In this document: positions 14,396 through 26,290 of the stretch, one piece after another
Numbering within the stretch: the first letter of the stretch is position 1
How the letters are laid out: the number at the start of each line of letters is the position of its first letter
Assembly: GCA_023055355.1 (NCBI GenBank)
Contig: JALJCS010000022.1
Coordinates: 7,363,001-7,427,000, forward strand
DNA: 64,000 nt
Direction: 5' to 3'
DNA from: Agelaius tricolor
Lineage: Eukaryota > Chordata > Aves > Passeriformes > Icteridae
Notes under the pieces: generated by a model
The model's database searches: none
The model's input: only the letters and a program-made list of their open reading frames with translations
Told to the model about the DNA's origin: nothing
Position numbers and translations under genes: made by a program

Positions 14396-14779
14396 AAAGA
14401 AACAAAAAAAAACCAAAACCAAACCACAGAACCTGGGAACAGGTCTCGAGACAAGAGTCTGTCTAGGCATGCTTTGAAATGATTAAGAATTCCAGTTCCT
14501 CCTAATTCTTCTTACTGACACGGTGGGAATGAAGCTGCTCAATGGGAAGTGGCCAGTGCCCTGGTGGAGACAGATGGACAGATGGACAGGCCCCTCCTGC
14601 TAGGGGTCAGCACCTCAGCCCCATCCTCCTGAGGGAGCTGATCTCAGGGAGCCTGGTCAGTGAAGCAAGGGCTGCACCCCTCACCACGGACCAAGTCCCT
14701 GCATGGTCACTCCTTGGGGCTGCTGCCTGCTGGAGGTGCCACCACCCACACGGGGACAAGGGAAACCCTCAGCTGCTGT

Positions 14780-14803
14780 TTGTTATTCTTGCTGTTATTC
14801 TTG
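14780..14803. repeat. 12-bp tandem duplication
   Basis: The unit TGTTATTCTTGC occurs twice in direct tandem. Confidence 0.85.
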
Positions 14804-17129
14804 CAAATACCTGAAAGGTTCACCTTCAGTGCCTCTTTCACTGGAACAGCTTGTGGAATGAAGAGTAACGCTGACTACTGCAAAACCTCAGCCATACATT
14901 TCAGTCCAGTCTCAATTTTACCTTTGTGTGCACTACTTTTAAAAAGAAGCATAAACACGCTGTTAATAATACTAATGACAGTGTCTGTTCCAGTACAAGA
15001 TGATTTGGATGTGTTTATGGAAGTCCATGATTTAATTTACACACAACTGAACTGGTGAGATTTACAACTGGAACGGTAGATCATCTCTAGGTACATCTTT
15101 ATTTGGACAGTCCCTATATTACTGTTATATGGATAAAATTAATCTTTTAAAGGGCTATATAAAGCCCAGGCTAAGCTTCTTCATTAGGCACTCAACACAT
15201 GATATTTTAGTGACTGAAAGGGGAAAAAAAAATTAAACAATTTGCATAATTCAATACTGTAGCATGTGACTGCACAGACAAGGTCACCATGCTAAACTAA
15301 CATCATCCACACCACATGCAACTTCGAAAAATCCTCCAATTTTTGCATGATGATGCCTGTAAAGTGTCAGACTCATAAGGGTATTTTTTTCCTTTCTGCC
15401 CGTTTAATAAGCAATTTAATTTTTTAAATTAGGACTTCAGTATATTTTTAATTTACAGGACAAAAAGCTTAAGTGCCCTGTTGAGCTTTTTTGGCTACCT
15501 GTAGAAACCACCACTTTTTCCTCTACTACATATAAATTTTATTTCCAAAGGTAACTCTCACTGACTCAGATAACCAGCAGTTACTTTTGTAATTAGAAGC
15601 TTATTAGGTTGTTATTTACAGTATAAGTGATCAATAGTTTTTACTCTGGATCAGACAGTGTCAAAGCTCTAATAATTGGTATTAAATGCAAGAGAGATAC
15701 TGCAACCAAAGCAAACATTAAAAAATCTTCAAAAAGTATATAATATACTGGGAAATTATTAAAATTCCCGATACTGGCTAAAATGTTTAATGTGCTGAAT
15801 ACAAATGATATTTCAGAGAAAGATTTGTGGATCAAAGATGGATTTAATAATCATAATGTTTAGGAATTTGTTTTGAAAATATTTTTAATTGGATAATGTC
15901 AGACTTCTGAATTACAATGCTGTGTTCATTAACATTTCAATAGGTTTTACTATCAACTCCTTTTGACATAAAAGAATTTGATTCATTTTAAAAATCATGA
16001 ATCTCATGATCTTTTTTCTGCTGCCACTAGTTTTCAGTAATTTGATTATCTTCTACAAGAAGAGCAACAGGAACCACATGGGCTTTGCTGGTAATGATGG
16101 TCTATATATCTTTTCTCAGAGAACAGCTCTGCTGCCTTTGAAAGTAATTTGCAGTTTCTTATCAACAGAATTAAAAAGTAATATTGTCTAATTTGTTATG
16201 TTCAGTGGCACAGAGTATTGCAGAATTCTATCACATGCAAATCGCTTTGAAACCTGTATTATGTGACCATAATCAAGAGTACATAAATGAATTTCAAAAT
16301 TTATGAAAGTGTTTATTATTAGCCAAGAAAAATCTCAAAAGACGAACTTGTCAATAGGTTTAATAGTCTCTTAGCAAGATGTGTATTTTGCACACTCAAA
16401 CCTCAGTGCAGTTTATAAAATAGTAATTTGTACTTTATAGTTGTATTGCAAATAACTGGTCTGGACATTTCAGTGCAGGACAGGGCATAATTGTGTAAGT
16501 CTCAGAGTAAATCTGTACATTCAACATGATGAACTCCTTGCTTGCAGAAGTTATCTTCTACTTCCAAGAGGAACCAAAACTGATTACTGTTGATCACTTA
16601 GACATAACTGCTTGTAACAGTCAACAAGCCATCACAGTAAGGTATAAAGACAGCCCTTAGGAGAAATGCTGCCTATCTGATGACATTTAAAGCTTTAAAG
16701 AATTCCTTCTAGATACTGCAGGAAATCATCATGAGCCAGCGCAGGCTGCCAATGCCATTGAGTGGAACCAAGCCATTAAATCATGTGTACTGGTAACACT
16801 GCCATCCAAACCATTAAATTAATTTATGGAGCTGGTCTTGCAAACAGTTCATCATGTCAGCAATGCCCAGGTCTGTGGTAGGAACTACCAGGGTGAGAAA
16901 AGCCTATCACATGGGTACATGTGCAGGATGCTGCCTTGCAATTGGATCAACCATCCTTCTGTGTTGGTTTTAGCAGTTCTAAGAAATAAAACAAGGTTTA
17001 AATGATATCCTACTACCTCTTGTCCCTCTACAATGTTTTGGTAAGAGAAGTAAGGCATGAAGTTCCTGTAGCTGTTTGATCTGACATTATCAGGTATGTA
17101 TAAACAGATGATGATGTTTTAGCAGAGCA

Positions 17130-18041
17130 AATAAATTGTATGTCATTTTTTTATTAAACAAAGAGTATAATAACTGGACTATATTATCACAATGGAAGCA
17201 TAGAAGACCATAGACTGTACAGCTGAAACCCTGTAGCAATATTTGTTCCTCATATTTAAAGAAATGTATCTTTATCAAGCTTTCACAATGGCTGCATCTT
17301 GCTAATGTAAAGAATTTTCACTCTTGTTAAGGCTAGATGATTATAATTAAAAGATAAATGTACTGTTAGGAGGTTCTACGCCACACTCTATGAGAATTGA
17401 ACTGAAAGACATACATTATACCTGTATGTGAAGTAGAATGGCTTCTCAGCAGGGAACGCAGAATCACTTACAGTACGTAAACATTTAAAGAGGAAAATGC
17501 TAACACACTGAAAGAGTTTAACATCTGTAGCGATTTATCAAATGAAGGAGTTTCATAAAGTCCACTCTCTGGGAGAACATTCACCATTAGACAAAAGCCT
17601 GGCATCCTTGATAGTCTGAAGTTCAATCAATTTGAAAACCAAAACCATTCAACGAGATAAACAAGATTTTAAGAAAACCATCATCTTCTTTCTCAGGTAA
17701 AAGCCAGAATTAAAATAATAATTATTAAAATAATCCAACCAGGTCACTTTACAGGCAAATTTACACACTGTCTCTTTAAAACACAGCATGCCCAAAAGCC
17801 TTTTGGGTTTGGAATGTAGCACTGCACCAAGTATTTCACAAAGCCTCTAAATATCACAAGAAGCTTTTTTTAGAGAGAAAAAAAAAATAAAATTCCAGCT
17901 AACTGAGACTGTTCTAGCAGGAGTGCCTCAGCATAGCTCCCAGACCTGGAATTCCAGATAAACAACAGAGGACAGCAAACAGATTTTTTTTTTTTTTTGG
18001 ATTTTTTTTTTTTTAAACACTTTTGTCCTTTTGTAATGCAG
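17130..18041 (-). other. GFRA1: GFRA1 3' UTR (proximal part; distal end uncertain)
   Basis: Sequence following the GFRA1 stop codon must be 3' UTR, but its end cannot be fixed from sequence alone. The first AATAAA found on the gene strand is at 17150-17155, about 890 nt after the stop. Others are at 16313-16318, 15538-15543 and 10479-10484. Mammalian GFRA1 mRNAs have UTRs of several kilobases, so a more distal site is plausible. Two A-rich tracts on the gene strand lie almost directly after the stop (17984-17998 and 18002-18014). Confidence 0.45.
17984..18014 (-). repeat. Paired homopolymer tracts just after GFRA1 stop
   Basis: T15 and T13 on the plus strand separated by GGA; on the transcript they are two A tracts about 28 nt after the stop codon. 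They are seen directly. They could act as an internal oligo-dT priming site in cDNA libraries. Confidence 0.9.
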
Positions 18042-18203
18042 CTACAAGACGACTGATGAGCTTAGGGACAAAGAGAGTGAGAGTGCAAGTGCCATCAGGG
18101 TGAGCTGTGTGCTTAGATAGGAGCTGGTGGGAAGAGCCAGGGAATTCTCTGCGGATATGTGACTGGTGGAGACTCCCGCTGTGTTGTCCTTCCCCAGAGC
18201 GTT
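18042..18203 (-). CDS. GFRA1: GFRA1 terminal coding exon with GPI-anchor signal
   Basis: Last coding segment, 53 codons plus TAG at 18042-18044. The acceptor on the minus strand is GTGTTGTGTCTTGCAG. It starts NALGKDNTAGVSTSHISAEN, continues SLALPTSSYLSTQ and ends with the hydrophobic tail LTLMALALSLSLSLSSSVVL. A small-residue region followed by an uncharged C-terminal hydrophobic stretch is the expected layout of a GPI transamidase signal. The anchor site is probably one of the Ser, Ala or Asn residues about 20-30 from the end (inference). The tail differs from the mammalian one, which ends in SLTETS, and fits the bird form I recall. The tail is unusually rich in alternating Leu and Ser. Confidence 0.95.
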   Translation of the reverse strand, partial: NALGKDNTAGVSTSHISAENSLALPTSSYLSTQLTLMALALSLSLSLSSSVVL

Positions 18204-18911
18204 CTGCAAGACACAACACCTTCCTTGGTCACCAGCACAACATTTGCATTGCAAAGCACTTCAGTTCTACTGAAATGATGAAACTCATCTTTTGTGTGCC
18301 CATGTCCCACCCTCCACTGATACCTGTACATCAACCTCATAAATTGAATGATAAAAAGGGCACTAAAACAGATGTTGCAATGACAGTATTTTGGAATTAG
18401 TTAACACCAGTACTGCATACTTCAAAAAAGAGAAGAATATTTAAAAATTCTTACTTTAGCAATGCTTCCATGTGTAAAGTATTGGGGGTTTTTTCAGGCA
18501 TCTGTGTTTGTCATGCCAGTTTGTTTTATAACAGCAAAAGCAAGACCCCTAGAGAAACTGCACCCTCTGTACAGAACAAATTTATTTGACAAGTTATTTT
18601 TGGATAACAATAAATAAAATTTAATCCATGGGTGCAGATTATTAAGTATCCTTACTAGGTGCAATGGTGTTTACCATGGGATCTGCCTAAACATGTACCA
18701 TATAGGTACTGAAATATCAAACCAGCAGAGAACACTTTGAGCCCAGCTCTGAACTTCTAAGTGAAATAATTCTTTAATGCATTATGATATCCAAATACAA
18801 CAAAACTGACAAGACAAGTGTGAGGTAGGCCATGATAATCTTGACAGACTTGGAATGTCTTTTCTTATGGGGAGGCACCTGTGCTGTGAAATATCCAAGA
18901 TCCACACTTAC
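18204..18911 (-). other. GFRA1: GFRA1 last intron (708 bp)
   Basis: Bounded by GTAAGT and CTTGCAG on the gene strand. Nothing further is recognised inside it; ORFs here on the plus strand are antisense to the terminal exon and show no domain. Confidence 0.9.
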
Positions 18912-18968
18912 CTCATTAAGACAGAGCTCTGTATCTACAGATTCATTGGATTTTCGCTTCTTCTGTGC
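18912..18968 (-). CDS. GFRA1: GFRA1 short exon, basic juxtamembrane segment
   Basis: A 57-bp internal exon. The acceptor on the minus strand is GTTTTTTCATAG and the donor is the consensus GTAAGT. It reads AQKKRKSNESVDTELCLNE, exactly 19 codons in phase 0 at both ends. The mammalian counterpart begins AQKLKSN and is also about 19 residues, so length and position are conserved while the sequence is not. Visible features are a basic cluster (KKRK), an N-glycosylation sequon (NES) and one Cys. Because it is a whole number of codons flanked by phase-0 introns, skipping it would keep the frame and the anchor signal. The 22-kb intron lies on its upstream side. Confidence 0.95.
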
Positions 18969-21900
18969 CTATGAAAAAACACAAATTTTATTCCCAGTAC
19001 AATTTATACTTCCAGCAGCACAAAGCACTTAGATAAATTTGCATCAGTTGTCATAATCCTATAATTTTGACAGCGATTTGCACATTATTAGCAAATAAAC
19101 TCCAAATGTAACTGCACGTTTTCCAATAACACTCACATTCTCATTTGAATTTACAGCAAAATTTCCAACAGTCAACGAAGGGTACTTAGTAATTACAATG
19201 ATGAGTGCCATCAGCTGCAGAGAACATGTTATCTCTTCTATGGCCCCTTAAAAATGCTGCTGGACGTTCATGAGAAGAAATGAAATGTGACAGTCAATAA
19301 TTACCATAATACCACTGCATATTAACAAATAATCTATGATATACCTCAGTTTTAGGAAAATATACAACACAGGAGTATTTTATCCTTAATGATTCTTGCA
19401 ATTTTCCCAAATATTATGATAAAAATACAAATATTATTTTAATATATGCCATGGTTGCCAGAGAATCTCCTCTACAAAGCTGCAAAAAGAACACTGACTC
19501 AAGCAAGAAGCATTTCAGGTGACATCATCCAAACTGGAAGCAGCAGCCTGCACTCTGTCCAGCAGCAGGAGGTGTTTAGTATTTCCACTTCTCAAGTGAA
19601 CAGTCTGGGCTGGGTGTTTCCTGCTTTTCTACAAGGGCAGTACTAATCCTCATGGTATGGAAGGTGCTCTCAATAAACAGTGCAGTGGCTGACTTGAGCA
19701 CTTCAGTGATTCTCAGTATCAGTTCTTTTGTAAGTTCCAGAAACAAACCAAGCACACTTTTACAGCAGGTAACTGAGCTGAAGTAAATCAGTTCTTGTAA
19801 GAGAAGATGTGGGTTTACAAAACTACTGACTGCACTGGGCACATCTGGTGCCTCCACCTGGAAGTTTTGTTGGACCTGCCACTTATTTCCTGCAAAAAAC
19901 AAAGATCTGAATCTCAGAGTGCTGCTTTCATTTTGCACTGCAGAATCCCAGTGGTTTAGGCAGTGATGGCCTGGACTAAAGCAGATGTGAGAAAGTGCTG
20001 AGCACTCTGATTTTATGCCCTCAAAAATTCAGTTCCACATACTGATATTTATTTCATATCTGAGAGCCACTGGTTCTGCCAATGGATACAAAACAGCCTT
20101 TGACCTAATTACTGATTTTAGAATTCAAATGAAGGAACTGGACTTCTTATTTGGAAGCACACCCTCAGCTTTTGGTGAGACATGAACGTATTACAGACAA
20201 CTGAAAAAGTGAAACAGCTGGGATTTAAGAAAAAGACAGCTTAGCTATAGTAATAATACATACTGAATATATGTTGATAGTTTTTGTATATATGACAAAA
20301 TAATAGCTCAATTTAGGAATAAACATCCTCCGTAAAATTTCCTTCTTACATACCCTCTCTACTAATTAGCACCATTAAAGTGGTTATGGTAAGCATAAAT
20401 TTACCTGTCTAAATGGAAAAAGAAATGCCTGGAAGTAAATTTACAACAAAAAGAAGCAGCACAGTGAAGCCTTTGTGCCGTGTTTGTAGTGCATAGGAAA
20501 CTTCTCTTAAAGGCAACTGGGTATCTTTCAACTCCTAAATGGCTGGCTTCAAGGAGGCAGGTAAAGAAGGATAAACTAGATTTAAATCCTGATTTTCTTA
20601 TGTCCATAACACCCACACTACCTTGACTTGGAATGTGAGGCTTCAGCTAAAGCCTCTGGATCAGAAGTTCAGATCCTGAAGGTGTAGGCTGTACGGATCA
20701 CACAAGACTCTTATTTCTCAGTTTGTCACTTATTGCTAACTTTCCTATTCCCACGTGTGTTTGTTTATTTGAAACACTGCTTACACCTGCTGTGGATTGA
20801 CAGCACTGTGCTAACTACAGGTCTACACCTGGTAGCTGGTTTCAACACCCAAGTCAGAATTTATATGCCTTTTGTACTGTGTTTATCAAATGAGTAAAAA
20901 CATCACTATTTTGCCTATATACAGTAAAGTCTTCCTTTACTTCATTCAGCCTGAAAACAATAGAGTGCAGCAGCTAAAACATATCTACCTTTGAGAACAC
21001 TATTTTAAGGGTAAAATCGACAGCTAAAAAAAAAAATCACCATAAAAGCCCCTTTTCAATCATTTTGATAAACATTGTCTGTTTTTCATTTGGAAGGTGA
21101 TACTTCTCTGCATCCATACACTTATTGTAGACATTGTAACATCAACACTTATTCACATGCATCCTCTATTAAAATGTCCTCCTCTCTTAGCACTGAAAAG
21201 CAATTTTAATAATCAGACAGGCTTTTCCCTTATCAAAACAGAAAGGACAGTATCTTCTATTTAAAAATACAACAAAAATGCAACCTTTTATTGGGAGGAA
21301 GGCAAACAGAAAGAAAAAACTGTCATTCTGAGGATGAGATGAGACATTATATGCCAAGTTTCAAATTGGAAGAGTACATTTTTAGTGTTGAGTTATAAAC
21401 CTGTGAGAATGGGTTGTAATGGAAATACTGGCATAGGCTGCACTACTGGAATACAACAGAGCACCACTAAATCACAAATAATGGGATAAAAAAACCAAAC
21501 CTACATGTTGAAGAGAGTGCTTTAGTGAATGTCCTTTACTTAAAACCAAAGGGGAAAATTCTTCCTGTCTTGGGCAGAAATAGCTCTACACCAAGCAGAA
21601 TTCTTTCTTTGTGCTACAGTGAGTGAACACCTTATCAGAGATTAAAAATAAAATCAGAGCTTAGAGGTTATGCTGGTAGACCTGGAGGAAATAGACCCAG
21701 ACTGGGAGATGTGCATTTGAATTAAAGAGGATACCCTCTGCAGTCAGATATTTACTTTCTAACATCTTACATTATCCTAAAAATTTAAACAAGAGAAATG
21801 AGTGTCCATCACGTACAGCTGCAGACAATTCTGGAATAACTGCACCACCAGCTAATCTGGGAATTGAGAGTTGTTCATTATGCAAGATGCCAAAGATTCA

Positions 21901-22047
21901 CTGCCAATCCCATCTCAGGTATCCAGCTTGCCTACCAAGCAGGCAAGAAGGTGTTTTCAAATGTTCTGGAAGTACCTAACTCCACAGGAGTGAGAGAGCA
22001 CACACAAATGGCTAAGTTGTCTGTATTCAAATTTGTGTTCTTTTAAA

Positions 22048-22097
22048 ATTTTAATATAAAGCTGTTTATCTGGTGAAAAACAGCTTTATATTAAAAT
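22048..22097. repeat. AT-rich perfect inverted repeat (20-bp arms)
   Basis: The arms at 22048-22067 and 22078-22097 are exact reverse complements (ATTTTAATATAAAGCTGTTT and its complement) around a 10-base loop. Either strand of the transcript could fold into a 20-bp stem. Confidence 0.95.
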
Positions 22098-23987
22098 AAA
22101 TCTATGGGGACTCTATCATTAAATAAAAAATCAAGCAGGGCTGGGCTGATAAAAATAATGATTTTAAAACAGAGAAGGAAAATCAGCTTAAAATAAGTGG
22201 CTAACAAAGATGTATGAGTTCTTTTCTACTGAGGAAAAATAGCATTTGCTAATGACTTACTTAATGACACGCTGAGCTGTGACATATCTCAGTCTGTAAA
22301 ACAAAGTTACATAAATGGGCTGACACTCCAGCTTTGCAGGGAATTGTAATTCATTAATGTGAGCTACTCTGGCAAAGCTGCATCCATACAGCCAACAGGC
22401 TTGACCTCACTTAAGCTTTTATGTTTTCTAAAAATGAATACCCCTCTTCCCAGAGCATCTCCTCACTGTAGCAGCACATCTCAAGCAATAGATGGTATTT
22501 AGAGATAATTGTATTTAAGCACCTCCTGATGAGCTTCAGTATCAGGTCTGCTAGTCACATATAAGCCTTGTTTTGATCTCAAAACCCTTAGCTTTTAGTA
22601 TTAGAACAAAAATATTGGACTTGGTCAGGGGCTGGTAGAGTAACCAACAGTATGTCCAGGAAAAAAACCCAAATCTCATTATGAGAAGCAAAATTTCACT
22701 TCTTTCCTAGAAAGAGAGTTAAATCAGGATTAGCAAATGACCTAGTAGTTTTCTAAAAAGAGAAAGGAATATTGCTTATAGAGACATTTCTCCTTCAGAA
22801 GACTCTGTGGACCTCCATGTTTCCTTCTGATCCTAGATGAGTTTAATTGCATGCTCCTAATTAGTCTTCTCTTGCCCTGCACCTAATAATTATCATAAGA
22901 TCCTCCTAAAACAACTCCCTGCTTTCCATCTCCCAAATCCCTCTGGATCCAGGCTCTGCAGACACTACAGCCCTGAATTTATGTCCAGAAATGCAATCTT
23001 GCAATTATGCATCCAGCTTTTGCAAATCCCAGCACTGCATGGTTAATAAAAGCATTAAACACTGCAGCAGTGTCTCACCAGGAGTCAGCACACACACTCA
23101 GGGCTTGGCACCCAGCAGTATTTTTATATGTTCACTACAGCATCAACTTCTGTTCCCCAAAGCAAGGAAAAGTTCTGACTGGGGATGTCTCCAAATGGAG
23201 GTGAGCTTCAATGGGAGGGAGGGAAGGAGAGGAGAGGGGTGTAAAGGGAGCTGAATGCATTGCTCTGAATGCAAACAGGCACAGGGTGAGGACCCAAATT
23301 CAGAACCCAGCCCCTTTCTTTAGCTACCCACTTTGGGCTTTATGAGCTTTATGGAATGTATTGCTTGGACAGGGAGAGGCAACAGAAGCATCATTAGGAC
23401 AGGTATGTGCTAGGCAAGCTGTTTATACAGCTAATTTTAATGAGTGAGCCCTTGTCCTCTCCTGAGATCCTGGTTAGTTATGCCAATATTAACAAGCCTT
23501 TCTGAAGAAGAGGGACAAATCTCCCAGAATGCATCCTTCAAATGACCACACTTCTAAAGCAGCTATAACAAATGAGTGTTTGTTCTTTTTGTTCTTCTCC
23601 TGTGTTGATTAGAGAGATTTACTATGCAACTAACCTGCTTTCCCCAACAGCAGGACACAATAAGCAGAGAAATATACAGACTGTAAAAATGCAATCAGTT
23701 TAATTCTTCTGTGCTCACTAAGTGGATGGTTCATCTATCACAAGTGACAACAGTATTTTCTTATTAGCACAGGAGTACTCTGCCAGGCTGGAGTATAATT
23801 ACTTTCAACAGGGAAGATAAGAAAAGTGTGGGTCAGAGACACAGGCTAGTGAAATAAAGATCCAATTCAGCACAGGGTAATTCTGAAACCCATACCATCC
23901 AGCCAGAGTGCAGAGCTATTTAAGCTATAAAAACAAGCAGCTCTTTGCTGTCCTATAACAAAGCAGCCAGATATTTTTCTGCTGTGG

Positions 23988-24006
23988 TTTTTTTTTTTTT
24001 TTTTTT
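23988..24006. repeat. T19 homopolymer
   Basis: Uninterrupted run of 19 T on the plus strand. Confidence 0.95.
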
Positions 24007-25679
24007 CCTCTCTGCTGAATCAACCCTCAAGATACAAGCTCAGGGCATGAAATTATCAGTTGTCATTCTGCATAAAAGCACTGCAGTTCTGTCATGACAC
24101 TTTGTGGAGAGAAGAAAGTATCTTCTAGAAACAAGCATCATGAAGACATTACTGGCACTATGCTCCAGAGCTACACAGATAACACCCAGCACAGAAAGAA
24201 GCAAATCACAAGATTTTCAGCTGAGACACATTAAATAAAGTAAACCAAGCATCCCCTGGTGCCCAAATATGCACTGGGAAAACACACACTGAGGGGATTT
24301 TTACAGCATTTCCCTTATCCCTCAACATTAATAAATTCTTGCTGGATTGGAGGACTTAAACATGAGAAACAAGAAACAGAGAGCAACCTTAAAGCAGGGA
24401 AGTTTGTTTTCTGGCCAGGAAAGAGAAGGACTATAGAAATCCTCTGGAAGAGGGGCTGGAACAAAGGTAGGTCCCTGTTGTGCTAAAGCCAGCTCTGCAG
24501 TGACCAGGGAGGGAGAACCCCCCGGTCCCTCTGGACAGGGCCAGGTGGGCTGGGAACAGCATCTCCTCCCCAGACTGCAGAGGAACAACAACTCAAATCA
24601 GCTCTGGGCTCACAGACACTCCAGACACTTGGGGCTACTGACAGATGCAGATGGAAACACACACAGCAGCAGACACCACTTCAGAAATCTAAGAAATGGG
24701 CAGAAGAGTTGATAAAGTCTGATCTGGATAGAGGGAAAACTCCCTTCAGCTTCTTCGATTTGCAAATTGTTAGAAAATTTGATTGAAGGGGTAAGAATTG
24801 GAAGTAATCCTCCCAAAATGGGCTGAAAAGAGTGTGGAAGGAAGGAAAGATGACCTATATTATATTAATTATTGCTAGACCATTCCCAGATCCTTATGTT
24901 AATAAACATGAGACCTCATTAAGCTCCATCTCTCACTGCACTTATTTGGCTGGGATAACATGGCACTGAAATTGCCTAACAGCAATCTTAAAGGTTTTAT
25001 AAAAAACAGATCCTATCAAAAACACCAAACTGATCAAACAGCTTACAAGGACCAGACATGGAGATCTTCAAATATTTATTTCAAGCAATTAGTTTCCCAG
25101 TGAGCACAGCACAAAATATGACATCCAGCCAAGACAACTGACTTACCTTTCATGGCAGTACAGTAACTTGCTAACAATTTTGTTTTCATGTTCAGTCATT
25201 CATTTAGCTGAGTAAAATGAATTTCTATAGTCCCAGATTCTTCCTTCCTATTTTTAGGGAATATTATGCAATTCTCCTAATATGGTCTTTTTATGGATTT
25301 GCTGCAAGCAAATATTTTTGCATTAAGAAAGGCGGAAAGAGAATACTAAAAGGCAGAGACTGAATAAGTTTTATTAGGTTAATATCTCAACATCTTGGGC
25401 TGCCTAGGTTGTTGGGTTTTTTTCTCTAGTTATAAAACTAAACATCCATGTAATCCAAAGTTGAGTTGTTTTGGATTTTATTACTAAAATGCATTTCTCA
25501 AGTGATTCACCACAGAGATGAACCCAGAGCCATGGACAGTAGGTACAGGTAGCATCTGGCTGCTGCACACTGAACAGCACCTGAAGAAAAACAGCAGGAA
25601 CACAAAGCCATTGTAGTCCCAGTTAGAAGAGGGGAATTTTGAGGGAATGTAATTGAAGCACAAGAGATCCCACAACGCT

Positions 25680-26290
25680 TCTCCAGGCTGGGGCGTGTGG
25701 CCCCACGTGTCCGAATACCAGAACCAAGTTGCTCAGCTTGGCAGGAGGTGAAGTTGCTGCCTCCTGGATTAGCCATGGTGCCCTGGAGTGTGGTGGGAGC
25801 AGCCCTGAGCAGCTGCCAGCCAGGGCTACTGCAGGAGCACAGCAGCTCTGTGCTAACGAGCCTTGGACACAGGCACCAAACCCATGCAAGGCCTCCAGGT
25901 GAGCCCGGGCAGGGGCTCCAGGGCAGGCAGAATTCCCTGTGTCTGTGCTGGCTGGAGAGCTTCCCTCTCTGCAGTCACACACCAGGACAGGCTGCAGCCA
26001 GGACCCTGCTGAGGCAGCTCCACAGCCAAGAGCAGAGCTGCAGGAGGGATGCTCAGCGACGGCTTGGCCTTTGAGGCTCCCAGTTGGAGCTGTGGGAGGT
26101 GAAGGGATGGAGCAAACAAGGTCAGGCACTGCCTCTGTGCCCTGGCAGGAGCAGGGCTGCTGCTCTGGGGTTCTGCAGCTGGCAGGGAAGATCAGGCAAG
26201 CTTGCCTGAACACCAGGCTGAGCCTCAGCACGACAGGAAGCTTCCCTTTGTGCCATGCCAGCCCTGAGCAGCCGGCATTACTGCTGCTTT
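25680..26290. other. GC-richer island within the large intron
   Basis: A roughly 600-bp patch clearly richer in G and C than its surroundings but poor in CpG. It carries ORFs on both strands, including the longest in the window (281 codons, minus, 25623-26468). The predicted products are rich in Ser, Ala, Pro, Cys and Leu and match no family I know. Few AT-rich stop codons by composition explain the long frames. I do not call a gene. Confidence 0.5.

Larger units (their letters stand above)
1..17129. other. 3' flank of GFRA1, no gene recognised
   Basis: AT-rich sequence with only short, unremarkable ORFs. The longest are 141 codons at 511-936 (plus), 132 codons at 14660-15058 (plus) and 123 codons at 7534-7905 (minus). 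None shows a recognised domain or a convincing set of splice sites. In mammals the gene convergent with GFRA1 is ATRNL1; I see none of its C-terminal exons here. The stretch holds T/G-rich sequence (2004-2066), a CA/TA microsatellite, several T tracts, a G14 run and a homeobox-core-rich segment, listed separately. Parts may be distal GFRA1 3' UTR. Confidence 0.6.

Noticed and set aside
1..17129. Search for C-terminal exons of ATRNL1, the expected convergent neighbour
   Set aside because: No plus-strand peptide matches the ATRNL1 C-terminus as I remember it; the gene probably lies beyond the window.
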